DNA from: Trifolium pratense
Taxonomy: Eukaryota > Streptophyta > Magnoliopsida > Fabales > Fabaceae
Assembly: GCF_020283565.1 (NCBI RefSeq)
Contig: NC_060059.1
Location: 44,042,215-44,106,214 of the forward strand
Length of the DNA: 64,000 nucleotides
Direction: 5' to 3'
This document shows, piece by piece, positions 33,215 through 43,545 of this stretch (position 1 is its first letter; the number at the start of each line of letters is the position of its first letter). The notes beneath the pieces were generated by a model. That model ran no database searches, was not told the origin of the DNA, and was given only the letters and a program-made list of their open reading frames with translations. The position numbers were made by a program, and so were the translations under genes.

Positions 33215-34904
33215 TGTTGAGACAAAATCCTATTTTGATGTTTTAAAGATAACAACCCTTAATTAAATTTTAATTTGATTCTGATCATTTTGTGATCTAA
33301 CAAGTGCTCTTGAGTGATTTAATTTAAGAACAGATGCAATGAATTAAATTAACCTTGTTTCACTCATAAGAAAAGAATCAAACACGTTTTAGACAAATCT
33401 GCCTCAGAGAATGATCTCAGATTGGTCTCCAGACTCACGTGTTCAAAAGCATAAGCACTTATTCAAGTCAACTTGGTACAAGACAAGAATGAACTTTTAT
33501 GCTGGACTTATTAAAGGATCATAACAGTGCAAATAAGTCATTTAAGGCAAGAAATTGATTTAGGTTATTGAACTTACTCAAATAAGCTTCTTTAAGGAAT
33601 AATAATTTCACATCTTGCAACAAGGCTCTATGTTCTCCAAGAACATCATTAAAGAAGATAATCTAGACCAATGAGAACTCAACAACAAGTACTAACAGCT
33701 TGCAAGGAAACTTCACATCTGATCCAAGTACAAGTTTATGACATGGGTGGCTACACTCTCCCATAAAAAAGTACTCATTTCACTATTCATGTGTCCTTTG
33801 AAGGACAAGTGAACAGTTGCTACTCTATGCCTTTGATGAAGTGTTTACAGTTGTATTACAACTTGCAACAGCTCTATTTTCGTTGGACCTTATCCACACC
33901 ATTTCAGAGAATGGTCTCCAACATCCTGGAGAATGATCTCTCAGGTTTTTGCACTTAGGTGGCAATCTTATCCAAAGGCATTAAATCTTATTTCCACACA
34001 TGGGAAATACATTTACAACGGATATACACTCAGAGACAACTCATTGACAGTTGGTTAAAGAATATTTTTGACCAACAAGTACAATGTGACAGTCAGAGAC
34101 CATTAGAAGAATGATCTCCTGAAGCATCTAAAGGACAAAATCACATGGACTGTTTTGTTTCTCTCACAACGGCTATTTCTCCACTCACAACGTATATGTG
34201 TGATGTCCAAGCAACAAAGGAGCATCTCCATCTATAAATAGCACGTTGATTTGGTTGGAAGAGCAAGAACTTGAAGCACACAAAACAATCTAATACATTC
34301 CATCTCAAGCAATCAAGCTCTTCTTTTCACTCTTACTCTAAATCTCTCTAGAAATCTAGGATCATATTTTGTAGAGTACTTTGAGTGTATCAATTTGTAA
34401 GCTTCACAACCGGTTAGGTGTATAAGCTTAGATCCAAAAGAAATCATTGAAAAATCCTTTGGATTCTCTTAAGTCAATTGAGTATAATTGATTAAGGTTA
34501 CCTTGTAAAGGTAGATCAGCTGGATATAGCTGGATACTTTGTGATCTTGGTTTTAGGTCACAAAGGGTCTTTGATCTGGGCTTAGATCAAAAGGAAGTTT
34601 CTGTAATCTTGGTCTAGATTATAGTGGATAATCTCACGCAAGTGGGTACTGGAGTAGCCCATACTATTAAGGGGTGAACCAGGATAAATTCTTTGTGTGA
34701 TTCTATCTTCCCTTACTCTTTTATTTGTGCAAACACTAACTCACACGAATTACTTTATTGCACGTATATTCGAGGAGAACGTTCTCCAGTTAGTCTAACC
34801 ATTTACTATCATAGTGTGTTATTGTGCTTAAATTGTTTTGCAGTTGAATTTTTAAAAGATCACAATTCAAACACCCCTTTCTTGTGACAAAAATTGTTAC
34901 TTCA
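33215..34904 (+). repeat. 3' LTR of the plus-strand Sirevirus
   Basis: 1690 bp, partner of 21272-22963, followed by AGGTA at 34905-34909. Confidence 0.95.
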
Positions 34905-35164
34905 AGGTAGTCAAACCTTAAAGCATGTGTTACATAAATGTCTCTATATGATCTTTTTAAATAGGCTAAATAGACGTTAAAAACCTATTTCACATTTAAA
35001 TTTTTATAATTTCTTCAACAATAAGAAAAAGCTAATAAAATGATTAGCACAATAATTACAATTTAATAAAATAACAAATATGATTAAATAATAATATATT
35101 TTTTCTTTGGCAAAAAAATAAAAATAAATAATAATATTATATAAATAATAATAATTAAATATAA

Positions 35165-35340
35165 ACAGGCCGACCTATCAGGTTTTGTAGGCTTTTTTAG
35201 AAGCATGAGTCTGGCCTATTTATGTAAACAAACTTTTTCCAAAGCCTAAACCTGACATTTTTAATAAACAGGCTAGGCCAGGATTACAAAGGTTAGGCCG
35301 AAGGCGCTTGTAGGCCGTCTGGCCTATTCCCATCCCTAGG
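35165..35340 (-). repeat. GGCCTA-rich repeat fragment, possibly a hAT terminus
   Basis: A GC-richer island with repeated AGGCCTA/TAGGCC motifs. On the minus strand it starts CTAGGGATGGGAATAGGCC, which resembles the TAGGGATGGCAA-type ends of some plant hAT families. The other end was not found. Confidence 0.4.
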
Positions 35341-36520
35341 TGGCAACCAAAGGTGGTGCACAGAGATAAAGAGGTAGCAACTATAATACGGAAGATGTTC
35401 CATTTACCTGAATAACTGATTGACTTCAATGGTAAGACTTAAATTAGTTAATGATATTCTCTTAAAACGAATTTGTTTAAAAGATCAATATCGGTTGCGA
35501 AATGATCTGAATATATGTTTATAAAATAGAAACAATCCTCATCTTATAAGCCAATTTTGTAAAGATGAGTTATCTCTCATACTCAATTATAAGATAATTG
35601 TTTGAAAAATCCAAATTCAATTTTGATAAAAGTAATTCTTAATTAAATTTTATTTATCTCCATGTCAAACTCTTCATTGTTAAAACCTCATGCATTGTAC
35701 AGGCTTTGCACCAGTATAGATCCACACAATTCTTTTTTTTTTTTAGTCCATTAGATTCACACAATTCTACCATCCTTTCACATTTAGTTTTTCAACTTTC
35801 ATATATAATAATGTACAAAAAAAAAAAAAAAAAACTTTCATATATAATAATAAAACATCAAATACCCCAAACATTTTATAAAAGATTTTTAATCTTCTTC
35901 ACCATCCACTTAAGGGAAGAACAAACTTACAATAATCATCCGGTTAAAAATATTTGTCTTTTGAGATATATTCTTTTCAAACAAACTAAATAAGAAAAGA
36001 TTACAAAAAAAACACATTTCTTAATGTAAAAAATAAAATCTGTACTGTATAATTTAATAAGAAAAAACAAGAAAAACAATTTAATAATTGAATTTAAAAA
36101 AACAGAGTCCCACACACACAATATAATAATTAATAACAATAATGTTTATGTTACTAAAGTCCACCACTACTACAACTACAACTACATACACACTTTCATA
36201 TTTTTGTTGTTAAAGTAAACAAAAGTCCTTTTAATTAATTAATTTATTTATTTATTTTTGTGTTAGTTTTCGTGTGTTGTGTGGTGTCATTTTGCGTGTA
36301 TCCTTTTGGACTCTTGCCATTTCATTGCATCATCCATAAACAAACTGTCTCTCTTATCTCTCACTACATCCATGTCGGCCATCATCTCTTTCCTTTGAAT
36401 TCAATCCACCCACAGATTCCAGTAAAATTCTCCTCTTTTTTCTTCTAAATTAGGATCTCACTGCACAGAATACAGATTTTTGGATCTTGAACTGTTTTTT
36501 TCTCTTCTTTTTCACCCCAT
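35341..36520. other. Intergenic DNA and putative upstream region of the ARF gene
   Basis: AT-rich with homopolymer runs. Two short duplications flank homopolymers (35794-35812 with 35834-35852, and around 35725 and 35757). Auxin-response-element-like TGTCTC occurs at 36346-36351 and again at 36585-36590. No coding sequence. Confidence 0.4.
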
Positions 36521-36523
36521 TAT

Positions 36524-36533
36524 TCTATATAAA
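36524..36533 (+). promoter_or_regulatory. Candidate TATA box of the ARF gene
   Basis: CTATATAAAA about 580 bp before the start codon. A 5' leader with an intron (GT near 36953, AG just before 37076 after a T-rich tract) would fit ARF10/16 genes, but neither is proven from sequence alone. Confidence 0.4.
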
Positions 36534-37108
36534 AATAAAATAAAAAGTTCATGTTTTTAAATGATTCAGTTGCAATTTTCTTACTGTCTCATCAACCCTT
36601 TTTTCAAATTCTCTGTTTGAACCTTCCTCTGTAAAACACAGAACAGAAAAAGAAGGAAAAAAAAAAATTGGTGGGTATGAACAATTTCCATGAAATTTCA
36701 AATTTTGATAAACATGGCAGCAACCCTTTCATGGAGTCAATGTTTTGGAGACAAAGCAGTTAATTGTTGTCAAAATTGAAGAAAAAATATTTTTTTTTTG
36801 AAACCTGACTGAATTATGAGTCTGTCAGCAAAATTGAAGACTCGAGAGAAGCAGTGAGCAAACTGAGATTTTTTTTTACTGAATTTTGTGGACACGTGGC
36901 AAGCAATTTTCTTCTTGTTCCAGCGGTTACTGTGATCATATATGACTTTTCAGGTAGAAATAAGCTCATAAATTGCAACTTCACTAATCTTTTAATTCAT
37001 GGAAGATAAAAATTAATGTTTTTTTTTTTTTTTGTCATCGTCAATTTTATTACTTAATTTGGTAAACTAATACAGTTGCAGAAATTTTGCAGTGAAAGTT
37101 TTTTGAAG

Positions 37109-38233
37109 ATGAATACATTTATGGATTCAAGGGAAAATAATAATAATAAGTCATCAGAAGAAGTTGAAAGGTGTTTAGATCCTCAGCTATGGCATGCTTG
37201 TGCAGGTGGAATGGTTCAGATGCCAACAGTGAACAGTAAAGTTTATTACTTTCCTCAAGGTCATGCTGAACATGCATGTGGACCTGTTAACTTCATCAAT
37301 TGTCCAAAAGTTTCACCTTTGATTCCATGCAAAGTTGTTTCTATCAAGTACATGGCTGATCCTGAAACTGATGAGGTTTATGCAAAGCTTAAGCTTTTTC
37401 CTTTGAGTGGAAATGGAAATGGAAATGATGTTCAAGATTATTATTGCAATGATGTTGTTGAAAATCAAGATAAGCCTGTTTCATTTGCAAAGACATTGAC
37501 TCAATCTGATGCTAATAATGGTGGAGGTTTTTCTGTTCCTAGGTATTGTGCCGAGACGATTTTCCCTCGTTTGGATTACGCGGCTGATCCTCCTCTTCAG
37601 AACATTTTGGCTAAAGATGTTCACGGCGAGACGTGGAAGTTTAGGCATATTTATAGAGGGACGCCGAGGCGACATCTTTTGACTACTGGTTGGAGTACTT
37701 TTGTTAATCACAAGAAGCTTATTGCCGGGGATTCAATTGTGTTTTTGAGGGCAGAAAACGGTGATCTTTGTGTTGGGATTCGTCGAGCGAAAAAGGGTAT
37801 CGGTGGTGGACATGAGGATCCTTCAGGGTGGAATCCTGTTGGAGAAAATTTTCCTCTTCCTTGGTTTACACAGAATGAGAATCAAATGATGAGAAACATT
37901 AACGACAATAACAGAAACGGTTTGAACTCAAGCCCAAATGTAACGGGGAGGGCAAAAGTTAGGCCAGATGCGGTCCTGGAAGCGGTAACTCTAGCTGCGA
38001 ATAAGCAACCATTTGAGGTTGTTTACTACCCTCGCGCAAGTACACCCGAGTTTTGTGTGAAGGCGCCTTTAGTAGAGGCGGCAATGCAGATGCGATGGTG
38101 TTCTGGAATAAGATTCAAGATGGCCTTTGAAACCGAGGACTCGTCTCGAATTAGTTGGTTTATGGGAATTGTATCTGGAGTTCAGTTTGTTGATCCCCTT
38201 CTTTGGCCCAACTCACCTTGGAGGCTTCTCCAG
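37109..38233 (+). CDS. ARF exon 1 (B3 domain and start of auxin-response domain)
   Basis: 375 whole codons ending ...SPWRLLQ before donor CAG|GTAACA. The next exon starts in phase 0. Confidence 0.92.
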
Positions 38234-41200
38234 GTAACATTATTATCAAACTTTATGTAAATTAACATCATAACAAAAAATTTCATACTACTAAAATATG
38301 GTGATTTCATTCTTTCTAATGTTTGATTTATTTTAGACCGAAATAGCTTATATCACCAATAATGTGCTTAGTTATTAAGCAAATTTGTATCTTTTACACA
38401 AGGCACAGTTTCTTATTGCTAATTGAATTTATTTTTGGACAATTTCATTACTATTTAATGAACTCTGATGTTTTTTTTTTGCATCCACTAATTTATTTTG
38501 AATATGATACCATTTAATAAGACTAATTGCAATTTGATTTCTCATACTAATTTTCTCAAGTTATAATTATAGGTTAAATGGGATGAACCAGATTTACTGC
38601 AAAATGTGAGAAGGGTAAGTCCATGGTTAGTTGAATTGGTTGCAAACATTCCTTCCATAAACCTTTCCCCTTTCTCGCAACCAAGGAAGAAATTGAGATT
38701 GTCGCCGCACCAAGATTTCCCCTTTGACAGCCAAATTCCGGTGCCGACGTTTCCAAATAACCTTCTAGGTCCGAGTAACGTATTTCGTTGTCTACCCGAA
38801 AATACTCCTGCTGGCATGCAGGGAGCCAGGCATGCTCATTATGGTCTTCCAATATCGGATCACCACCTCAGTAAAGTTCAGTCAGGTCTATTTTCGGCCG
38901 GTTTCGTGCCTTTTGATCATGCTACTAAACTACCTACTGTCTCTAATAACCTAATGATGCAAAAATCTAGCATGAGTGAGAATGTGTCTTGCTTATTATC
39001 TATGGCAAGTTCTACTCAGTCTTCGCAGAAATTCGATGACAAAAAACCTCAGCTTGTTCTTTTCGGCCAAAAAATTCTCACTGAGCAACAGATCTCTGGT
39101 GTGTTAGATAATAATATTATTAGGGCTTTAAGTATTGGGCTTTATATGTTAGTAGTTTAGTAGTCCATTAGGAATTATTATAAATTGTATTGTAATCCTT
39201 ATTTTGTTAAGTAATGCTATTATAATATTATTGAAACCCTAGCCGTCACTTTGTGTTTCTCTCTGAACTTTAACATGGTATCTAGAGCAAGGTTCGATCC
39301 GCCTTGAACCACCTGTTGGTTTCCGCTGTCGAGTTCTCAAAAATTTGGGAACGAAATTGTGAATTGAGTTTGTGGAATTTTGAGTTAAGGTTAGTTATCT
39401 AAATTAGTTTGATTTGATTTTGTGGATTTCTTCTTTGATGGTTAGTTTATTGAAAAAGAAAAAAAAACTTCTGAATTGCGGACATAGTGAGATTGATTTT
39501 GTGATTTTGTATCTACCGCTGCCACTCGTACGGGGTCTGTCTTTTGAATTGTTAGTGAGCAAGGTGGGATCTGATTTCTTGGTTTTGCTTGCTACTTTGC
39601 AATTGAATTGTGAAGAAAATTAAAAAAAATTGTATTTGTGGTTTTGTTCGGTTGAAGAGTTTTACTCTAAAAGAATTGAAGCAGCTTGTTGGGAGTCTTT
39701 TATAGTGTTTCTGCGGGTCTATTGGTTTGAAGTATTGTGCCGATGTTGTGCTATGTTATTTTTGGTTTATAGCTGCTCGTCTGTTAATTTTCGGGTTACA
39801 GATGCATGTTGGTGGTGTGGCCTTGGAACATTTGCTTCAGTTTGGGGCATTTGATTGATGCTGATTAAGTTGTATCTTGTTGGTGGCAACATGTTGATTG
39901 CATGTCAAGCTGTTTGAGAAATTTTTTGTGTGATTTGGTTTCGTTCGGTTGTGGGGGCAGTTTCATGTTTATTTGGTGAGTGAAAGCTCGCAATCTGTCT
40001 GTCTGGTGAGGGAATACTCACATTGAATCCGGTGAGGGAATACTCACAATTTGAAATTTGAATCCGGTGAGGGAATACTCACATTGAATCCGGTGAGGGA
40101 ATACTCACATTGAATCCGGTGAGGGAATACTCACATTGAATCCGGTGAGGGAATACTCACATTGAATCCGGTGAGGGAATACTCACATTGAATCCGGTGA
40201 GGGAATACTCACAATTTGAAATTTGAATCCGGTGAGGGAATACTCACATTGAATCCGGTGAGGGAATACTCACAATTTGAAATTTGAATCCGGTGAGGGA
40301 ATACTCACATTGAATCCGGTGAGGGAATACTCACATTGAATCCGGTGAGGAATACTCACATTGAATCCGGTGAGGGAATACTCACATTGAATCCGGTGAG
40401 GGAATACTCACAATTCGAAGTCTGAAATCTGAAGAAGTTGAATTTGAAGCTATTAGTTAATTTAGTTTATTTTCGGGTTGATTTGTAACAAGCTCAAAGC
40501 TTAGTAAGCTTTAGCTTGAGGGAGGGGTAGTATTAGAAATAAAATATTTAGTTAGAGTAGTTTGATTTTCGTTTTTTGTTTGACAAACTCTCGATGATTA
40601 TCTGATAATGCATCGTGAGTTTGAGGGGAAGTGTTAGATAATAATATTATTAGGGCTTTAAGTATTGGGCTTTATATGTTAGTAGTTTAGTAGTCCATTA
40701 GGAATTATTATAAATTGTATTGTAATCCTTATTTTGTTAAGTAATGCTATTATAATATTATTGAAACCCTAGCCGTCTTTCTCTTTTCCTATTTGTTTCT
40801 CTCTGAACTTTAACATGGTGTTCGTTCATCAGATGGAAATGCCGATAAAATGAGTAACTTCTCCGATGGTTCGCGAACTCCTCTTCATCAACAAGGCTTA
40901 CAGAAACACCCCTCTTGTGACAGTTTCCCAAGGTATAAGGATAACAACCAAGAAACTGAGACGAGTTTGGAGAGTACTACTGATCACTGCAAAGTTTTTC
41001 TCGAATCGGAAGATGTTGGTCGGACAATTGACCTCTCTTTACTTGAGTCTTATGATGAACTGTACAGAAAGCTGGCAGAGATGTTTGGCATAGATAAATA
41101 TGAGAAGGTAAGTCGCGTGCTCTACCGGGATATATCAGGAGCAGTCAAAAACATTGGAGATGAACCATTCAGGTAAGAATCACAATCAAACCCTCTTGAA

Positions 41201-41567
41201 TTGCAAAATAAAATATATTTCATCATATCTTTAGGCCCTCTTTGGATAAACGTTAAATAAGAGCTTATAGTATAAATACTTATCATATAAATGCTCGTTT
41301 CTATTAATAATAAGTAAAATAAAGTCAAACTATTTTCATAAGATATCATGAAGAACTTGTAGAAATAAGCTGAAAACAACTTATAGACATGTCATAAGCT
41401 CTCACATATAGTCTCAAAATATTTATACTGGTAAATAAGCTCAAGTAAGTTAATCCAAACAGACTCGTAGAGCTTGAGATGTTTCCTTATTACATCTTTG
41501 ATGTTGTTGCAGTAAATTTACAAGAACAGCAAGGAGGTTGACTATTCTAATGGATTCAAGAAAATAA
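37109..41567 (+). CDS. Auxin response factor, ARF10/16 clade; exon 2 split by an LTR element
   Basis: A nuclear transcription factor of the class that represses auxin-responsive genes. Coding exons are 37109-38233, 38573-39101 plus 40821-41172 (one exon interrupted by 39102-40815 and its TSD), and 41513-41567. Without the insert they give 686 codons, close to the family length (about 670-700). In order: LDPQLWHACAGG near residue 23; B3 DNA-binding domain about 124-229 (VSFAKTLTQSD, GWSTFVNHKKLIAGDS); the auxin-response domain from about 290 (VLEAVTLAANKQPFEVVYYP); the miR160 site near residues 455-462; PB1 domain from about 595 (CKVFLESEDVGRTIDLSLLE). The start is ATG 37109, with a second ATG 12 bp on. 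Introns have GT..AG ends. As it stands, exon 2 runs into the insertion and stops at 39158-39160, giving about 570 residues without PB1. Confidence 0.9.
38573..39101 (+). CDS. ARF exon 2, 5' part (middle region, miR160 site)
   Basis: Acceptor ATTATAG|GTTAAATGG at 38573. It reads VKWDEPDLLQNVRRVSPWLV and then a Ser/Pro-rich middle region. The retroelement begins at 39102. Removing the element and one TSD copy (1719 bp, divisible by 3) restores the frame with the downstream part. Confidence 0.9.
38812..38832 (+). promoter_or_regulatory. miR160 target site
   Basis: The 21 bases from TGGCATGCAGG to GAGCCAGGCA complement miR160 along the full length, with at most one G:U pair (the G of GCATGC). 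ARF10, ARF16 and ARF17 are the conserved miR160 targets. The site lies in exon 2 upstream of the insertion, so a truncated transcript would keep it. Confidence 0.93.
39102..40815 (+). mobile_element. Non-coding LTR retrotransposon (1.7 kb) inserted in ARF exon 2
   Basis: LTRs at 39102-39275 (174 bp) and 40632-40815 (184 bp) start TGTTAGATAATAATATT and end CTCTGAACTTTAACA. They are nearly identical except for a short insertion near 40785-40797. The target duplication TGGTG is at 39097-39101 and 40816-40820. A primer-site-like TGGTATCTAGAGC follows the left LTR and TTTGAGGGGAAG precedes the right one. The 1356-bp interior codes for nothing recognisable and carries a minisatellite (40003-40411). 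It is a TRIM/LARD-like non-autonomous element. Confidence 0.93.
40003..40411 (+). repeat. Minisatellite of GTGAG-GGAATA-CTCAC hairpin units
   Basis: Fifteen copies of GGTGAGGGAATACTCAC are spaced by TTGAATCC (about 26-bp period) or by the longer AATTTGAAATTTGAATCC (about 37-bp period). Each unit has 5-bp complementary arms GTGAG/CTCAC. A degenerate unit (GTGAGTGAAAGCTCGC) precedes at about 39975. Confidence 0.93.
40821..41172 (+). CDS. ARF exon 2, 3' part (PB1 domain)
   Basis: Same frame as the 5' part. It encodes a Ser-rich linker and then the PB1 (Aux/IAA III-IV) domain with KVFLESEDVGRTIDLSLL and YDELYRKLAEMFGI. Donor TTCAG|GTAAGA at 41172, leaving phase 2. Confidence 0.9.
41513..41567 (+). 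CDS. ARF exon 3 (C-terminus)
   Basis: Acceptor TTGTTGCAG|T. It completes EPFS and reads KFTRTARRLTILMDSRK then TAA at 41565-41567, matching the conserved C-terminal end of ARF10/16 proteins. Confidence 0.88.
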
Positions 41568-42217
41568 ATTATTCTTTCAATTTGTACAGCTGGTTCATGA
41601 AATCCTTCATTGAGCAATCGAAGGATGCAAAGTGATCTAATTTTTTAATGTTTGGATTTTGAAATTTTCAATGTAGTGATCAAAATTTATTTTAATTACC
41701 TTGCTTAATTTATCTTTTCAATTAAATTTTTGTGGGTAGAAGAGATTAATACGATTTATTTATTTAAAAAAAAAAAAAAGTATTCAACTTGAATACATAA
41801 TTGAACCATTCACCTTTATAGAGATTGTAATTTTGTCTCATTTATCTTCTTGTTGCTACCTTATACATAGTAATTTACCAGCTATTACTTTAATCATTCT
41901 TGAATCATATGAAAATCTAAGGCCTAAAATGTATGTAACATCATTACCTATAAAATAAGGTCATGTCAACAAAATAATGAATGTTCTATTTTGGTTGGTA
42001 AGAAATTGGTGCATGATTGTATATTTCTTATATATATCATGAGAATAACAACAAGCAAGAAATTAGAAAAATGTGAACAAGTTTCCATTCAAGAGACACA
42101 TCATGTTAATTTTTTGGAAGGATGCACCCATAATCTTCCCAATTGATATTTTCGCGTGAGAGGGGAGGAAAAAAACAATTAATACTAATTAAAAAAAGGG
42201 TTTGAAAGTTTAATCAC
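41568..42217. other. ARF 3' region and intergenic DNA
   Basis: Likely 3' UTR for the first few hundred bases. No further gene or element end recognised. Confidence 0.4.
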
Positions 42218-43039
42218 AACTAAAAGGGATCCGGATTGACTGTTGTAGCAGGTGCACGCAGTAGTCAATCTAGATCATTGATTTATGATCAAGTTGTTAA
42301 GTTTTTTTTTTTGAAGAATTTGTTGTTTATAACACCCCGAACTAACTATCCTTAAAAACGTGATCTTAAAAACTTTTTAAAGATAAGTAGCCGGAGCGCT
42401 ACGGAAAAACATTTTCAAAAACGATCGTGCACATGACACGAAACGTCGCAGCGGAAAACATAACATAAAGGATTTTCAAAGCAATGAACAAAATAGTTCA
42501 AAAGATAATTCATTAACATAAAACATAAGTTAAGATGTTCGCATCGATATACGACGGAATACAAACGATCCCCGACTCGATGTTACAAACTACCAGAGCA
42601 CTAATATACATCTCAACCAAACTAAACTTAACAAAACTATACAAAGGTAGCCTACACTAGCTCCTCACCAAAAGTGCTCCACACCAAAACGATCTGCAGC
42701 TAAAACTCGATCGAAACCTCGACCTGAATACCTGAACCCCCAAAGGTCCAGCACATAACAATTAGGTAGAGAGTTAGTAAACATAATCACATACATACGA
42801 ATATAGAAACGCACCTATATTCAACCTATCACGTATACTAACTCACACACATGCCTCAATAAGTAATATACCAGATAACACATACTCACAAATACACAAC
42901 CGGATAGTTTCACGTCGTTTCGGACAACACAAAGAACTCACATAACACATAACACATAATTGCACATTTACTCAAATACGACTAATGCCAAACATTCAAT
43001 TCATGCCAACCTAGACACGACTAATGCATGTGGTACCAT

Positions 43040-43300
43040 CTTCTTTATCAAGGAACTTACCATTGATATTCTTCTTTATTGGACAAGTCCAATATCCTTC
43101 TTTATCAGACAAGTCTGATATCCCTAAGTAATGCATGAATTTATGAATGTCATGCATTTACCAAACATATGATAATCACTTAGCACGAAGCTACTGCTCA
43201 CTACATGGATAACATAATCCATTAAACTTCTTTATCAGACAAACTGATATTCTTCTTTATCGGACAACCCGATATACAAAAATACATATACTTCTTTGAC
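43040..43300. repeat. Array of hairpins with a constant CTTCTTT-type linker (LTR B)
   Basis: Stems pair 43077-43084 with 43087-43094, 43103-43110 with 43113-43120, 43233-43238 with 43244-43249 and 43258-43263 with 43269-43274. A bulged one lies at 43046-43053/43060-43068 and a short one around 43205-43221. Cores (TGGAC, CAGAC, CAG, CGG) differ from those in LTR A, while the linkers are the same. Confidence 0.85.
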
Positions 43301-43419
43301 ATTTTATATAAATGCCATTACACAACACAATTATTAAACATATAATAATTCCAAACCAAAACGAAACCAAATACATGGATACACACACTTTACAAACATT
43401 AACAAAAATTGCTGTCACA

Positions 43420-43545
43420 GAGCTGTTCGCTAAGCGAAGCCGTAGCGAACCCGTAGCGAACAACATCAGAGGGTTACAGGTACATGGCGAACAGGTAGCG
43501 AACTTGTAGCGAACTTATTCGCTAAGCGAACAGGTAGCGAACCAC
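43420..43545. repeat. Palindromic TTCGCTAAGCGAA / TAGCGAAC cassette in LTR B
   Basis: Two copies of TTCGCTAAGCGAA (43426-43438, 43518-43530) and about six TAGCGAAC or GGCGAAC units lie in AT-rich surroundings. Position in the LTR corresponds to the CTGCGCCCAGGCGCAG cassette of LTR A. Confidence 0.85.

Larger units (their letters stand above)
21272..34904 (+). mobile_element. Older Sirevirus-type Ty1/copia retrotransposon, broken
   Basis: LTRs at 21272-22963 (1692 bp) and 33215-34904 (1690 bp) are flanked by AGGTA (21267-21271 and 34905-34909). The primer site follows the 5' LTR, and a polypurine tract AAAAAGGGGGAGAT precedes the 3' LTR. Gag, pol and ORF3 are all recognisable but carry several stops and frameshifts, and pol is split by a solo LTR at 26666-28912. 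The LTRs show clearly more differences than those of the neighbouring Sirevirus, so this copy is older. Confidence 0.95.

Noticed and set aside
37076..37108. In-frame TTG at 37076 as the ARF start
   Set aside because: It is not an ATG and lies directly at a likely intron acceptor (ACAG). The ATG at 37109 fits the family.
39414..39854. Two open frames of 69-74 codons within the element in the ARF
   Set aside because: They have no domain and low-complexity composition, and lie in the non-coding interior of a TRIM-like element.
40003..40411. CRISPR-like regular repeats with alternating spacers
   Set aside because: The 'spacers' are themselves only two repeated sequences, there are no cas genes, and the context is a plant LTR element. 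It is a minisatellite.
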